Part shown: positions 24,607 through 25,107 of the stretch, one piece after another
How positions within the stretch are numbered: position 1 is the first letter of the stretch
Layout: every line of letters starts with the position of its first letter
DNA from: an uncultured Sutterella sp.
Lineage (GTDB): Bacteria; Pseudomonadota; Gammaproteobacteria; Burkholderiales; Burkholderiaceae_F
Assembly (NCBI GenBank): GCA_900552195.1
Contig: URYO01000003.1
Location: 1 to 25,107 of the forward strand
Length of the DNA: 25,107 bases
Direction of reading: 5' to 3'
Position numbers and translations under genes: made by a program
Notes under the pieces: generated by a model
Told to the model about the DNA's origin: nothing
Database searches by the model: none
The model's input: the letters and a program-made list of their open reading frames with translations, nothing else

Positions 24607-25107
24607 ATGACGACATCCGTTCTGATCGTAGAAGATGAGCCGTCAATTTTGGAGTTAATTTCTTATACCTGCCGGACTTCCGGAATGGAAGTCCGCAAGG
24701 CAGCGAACGTCGCCGAAGCAAAGAAAAATCTTGAAGCGGCCAAACCGGACATCATTCTTTTGGACTGGATGCTTCCGGACTGCGCCGGCCTTGATTGGCT
24801 GCGCGAACTTCGGAGCTATCACAGCAACGAGAGTCTGCCAGTCATTATGCTGACTGCGCGCGGACAAGAGGACGACAGGGTTCGAGGTTTAGAAGCGGGA
24901 GCGGATGACTATGTGACCAAACCCTTCTCTCCGAGAGAGTTGGTCGCAAGAATTCGTGCCGTCATCCGCCGCAAAGGCGGAGATGCGCTTCCTGATACGC
25001 TGCGTGTCGGGCCGCTTGAGATTGATGCCGAGCGGTACGAAGCACGCGTTAACGGCAAACCGCTGCGTCTGTCGGCTGTGGAATTTAAATTTCTTCAGGT
25101 TTTTGCC
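24607..25107 (+). CDS. phoB: Phosphate regulon response regulator PhoB, partial (C-terminus off the right edge)
   Basis: PhoB is an OmpR-class response regulator that activates phosphate-starvation genes when phosphorylated by PhoR. The visible 167 residues hold a full receiver domain: acidic pocket Glu9-Asp10, phospho-acceptor Asp53 in ILLDWMLPD, Thr83 and Lys105 (DDYVTKPFSPRELVARI). After a short linker the winged-helix domain begins (LSAVEFKFLQVF) and is cut by the window edge. DWMLP and ARGQEDDRVRGLEAGADDY closely track E. coli PhoB, which supports the name over other OmpR-type regulators. Two ATGs lie in tandem; 24607 has the better spacing from AAGGAG, and 24604 is possible. phoR may follow outside the window. 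Confidence 0.88.
   Translation, partial: MTTSVLIVEDEPSILELISYTCRTSGMEVRKAANVAEAKKNLEAAKPDIILLDWMLPDCAGLDWLRELRSYHSNESLPVIMLTARGQEDDRVRGLEAGADDYVTKPFSPRELVARIRAVIRRKGGDALPDTLRVGPLEIDAERYEARVNGKPLRLSAVEFKFLQVFA

Overview
The window is chromosomal DNA from a Gram-negative bacterium, most likely a betaproteobacterium of the Burkholderiales. The gene set, the mid-range GC content by eye and the protein character would fit the Sutterellaceae (Sutterella/Parasutterella type), but this is an inference from sequence feel and gene order, not from a database search. Gram-negative markers include LptM, the frataxin CyaY, the zinc-independent S14 and a PhoB regulator closely resembling that of E. coli.

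Layout. (1) 1-725, minus strand: the N-terminal two thirds of a secreted ApbE-type flavin transferase, running off the left edge. (2) 726-1182: a 457-base gap holding a GC-rich hairpin, then a sigma70-like promoter and a structured leader. (3) 1183-15169, plus strand: one unbroken run of 26 ribosomal/transcription/secretion genes: rplC-rplD-rplW-rplB-rpsS-rplV-rpsC-rplP-rpmC-rpsQ, then rplN-rplX-rplE-rpsN-rpsH-rplF-rplR-rpsE-rpmD-rplO-secY, then rpmJ-rpsM-rpsK-rpsD-rpoA-rplQ. These are the S10, spc and alpha operons joined head to tail. Two usual members are missing from their places: rpsJ (no S10 gene before rplC) and infA (none between secY and rpmJ). (4) 15243-15677: hslR (Hsp15), convergent with hemB. 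(5) 15814-19916, minus strand: hemB, engB, ppk2 and guaC, each followed by its own intrinsic terminator. (6) 19917-20451: a 535-base stretch without an intact gene, holding a candidate structured RNA and what looks like the decayed C-terminal end of an outer-membrane porin. (7) 20452-22103, minus strand: lysA and the lipoprotein gene lptM. (8) 22120-25107, plus strand: cyaY-folP-glmM-phoB, tightly packed, with phoB cut by the right edge.

How it works together. The large block builds the large and small ribosomal subunits, the Sec translocon channel and the RNA polymerase alpha subunit. It is divided by three gaps (rpsQ/rplN, secY/rpmJ, rpoA/rplQ), each with a recognisable promoter. In all three the -10 hexamer lies inside a perfect inverted repeat, so read-through RNA would carry a hairpin that RNA started locally would lack. 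The flanks are housekeeping genes: heme (hemB), ribosome assembly GTPase (engB), polyphosphate-driven nucleotide phosphorylation (ppk2), purine recycling (guaC), lysine (lysA), LPS export assembly (lptM), iron handling (cyaY), folate (folP), cell-wall precursor synthesis (glmM) and phosphate response (phoB).

I saw no CRISPR array, insertion sequence, tRNA, rRNA or defence system. The points most worth follow-up are non-coding: the promoter-in-palindrome design, the long rplN leader, the rplC leader and the guaC/lysA intergenic structure.
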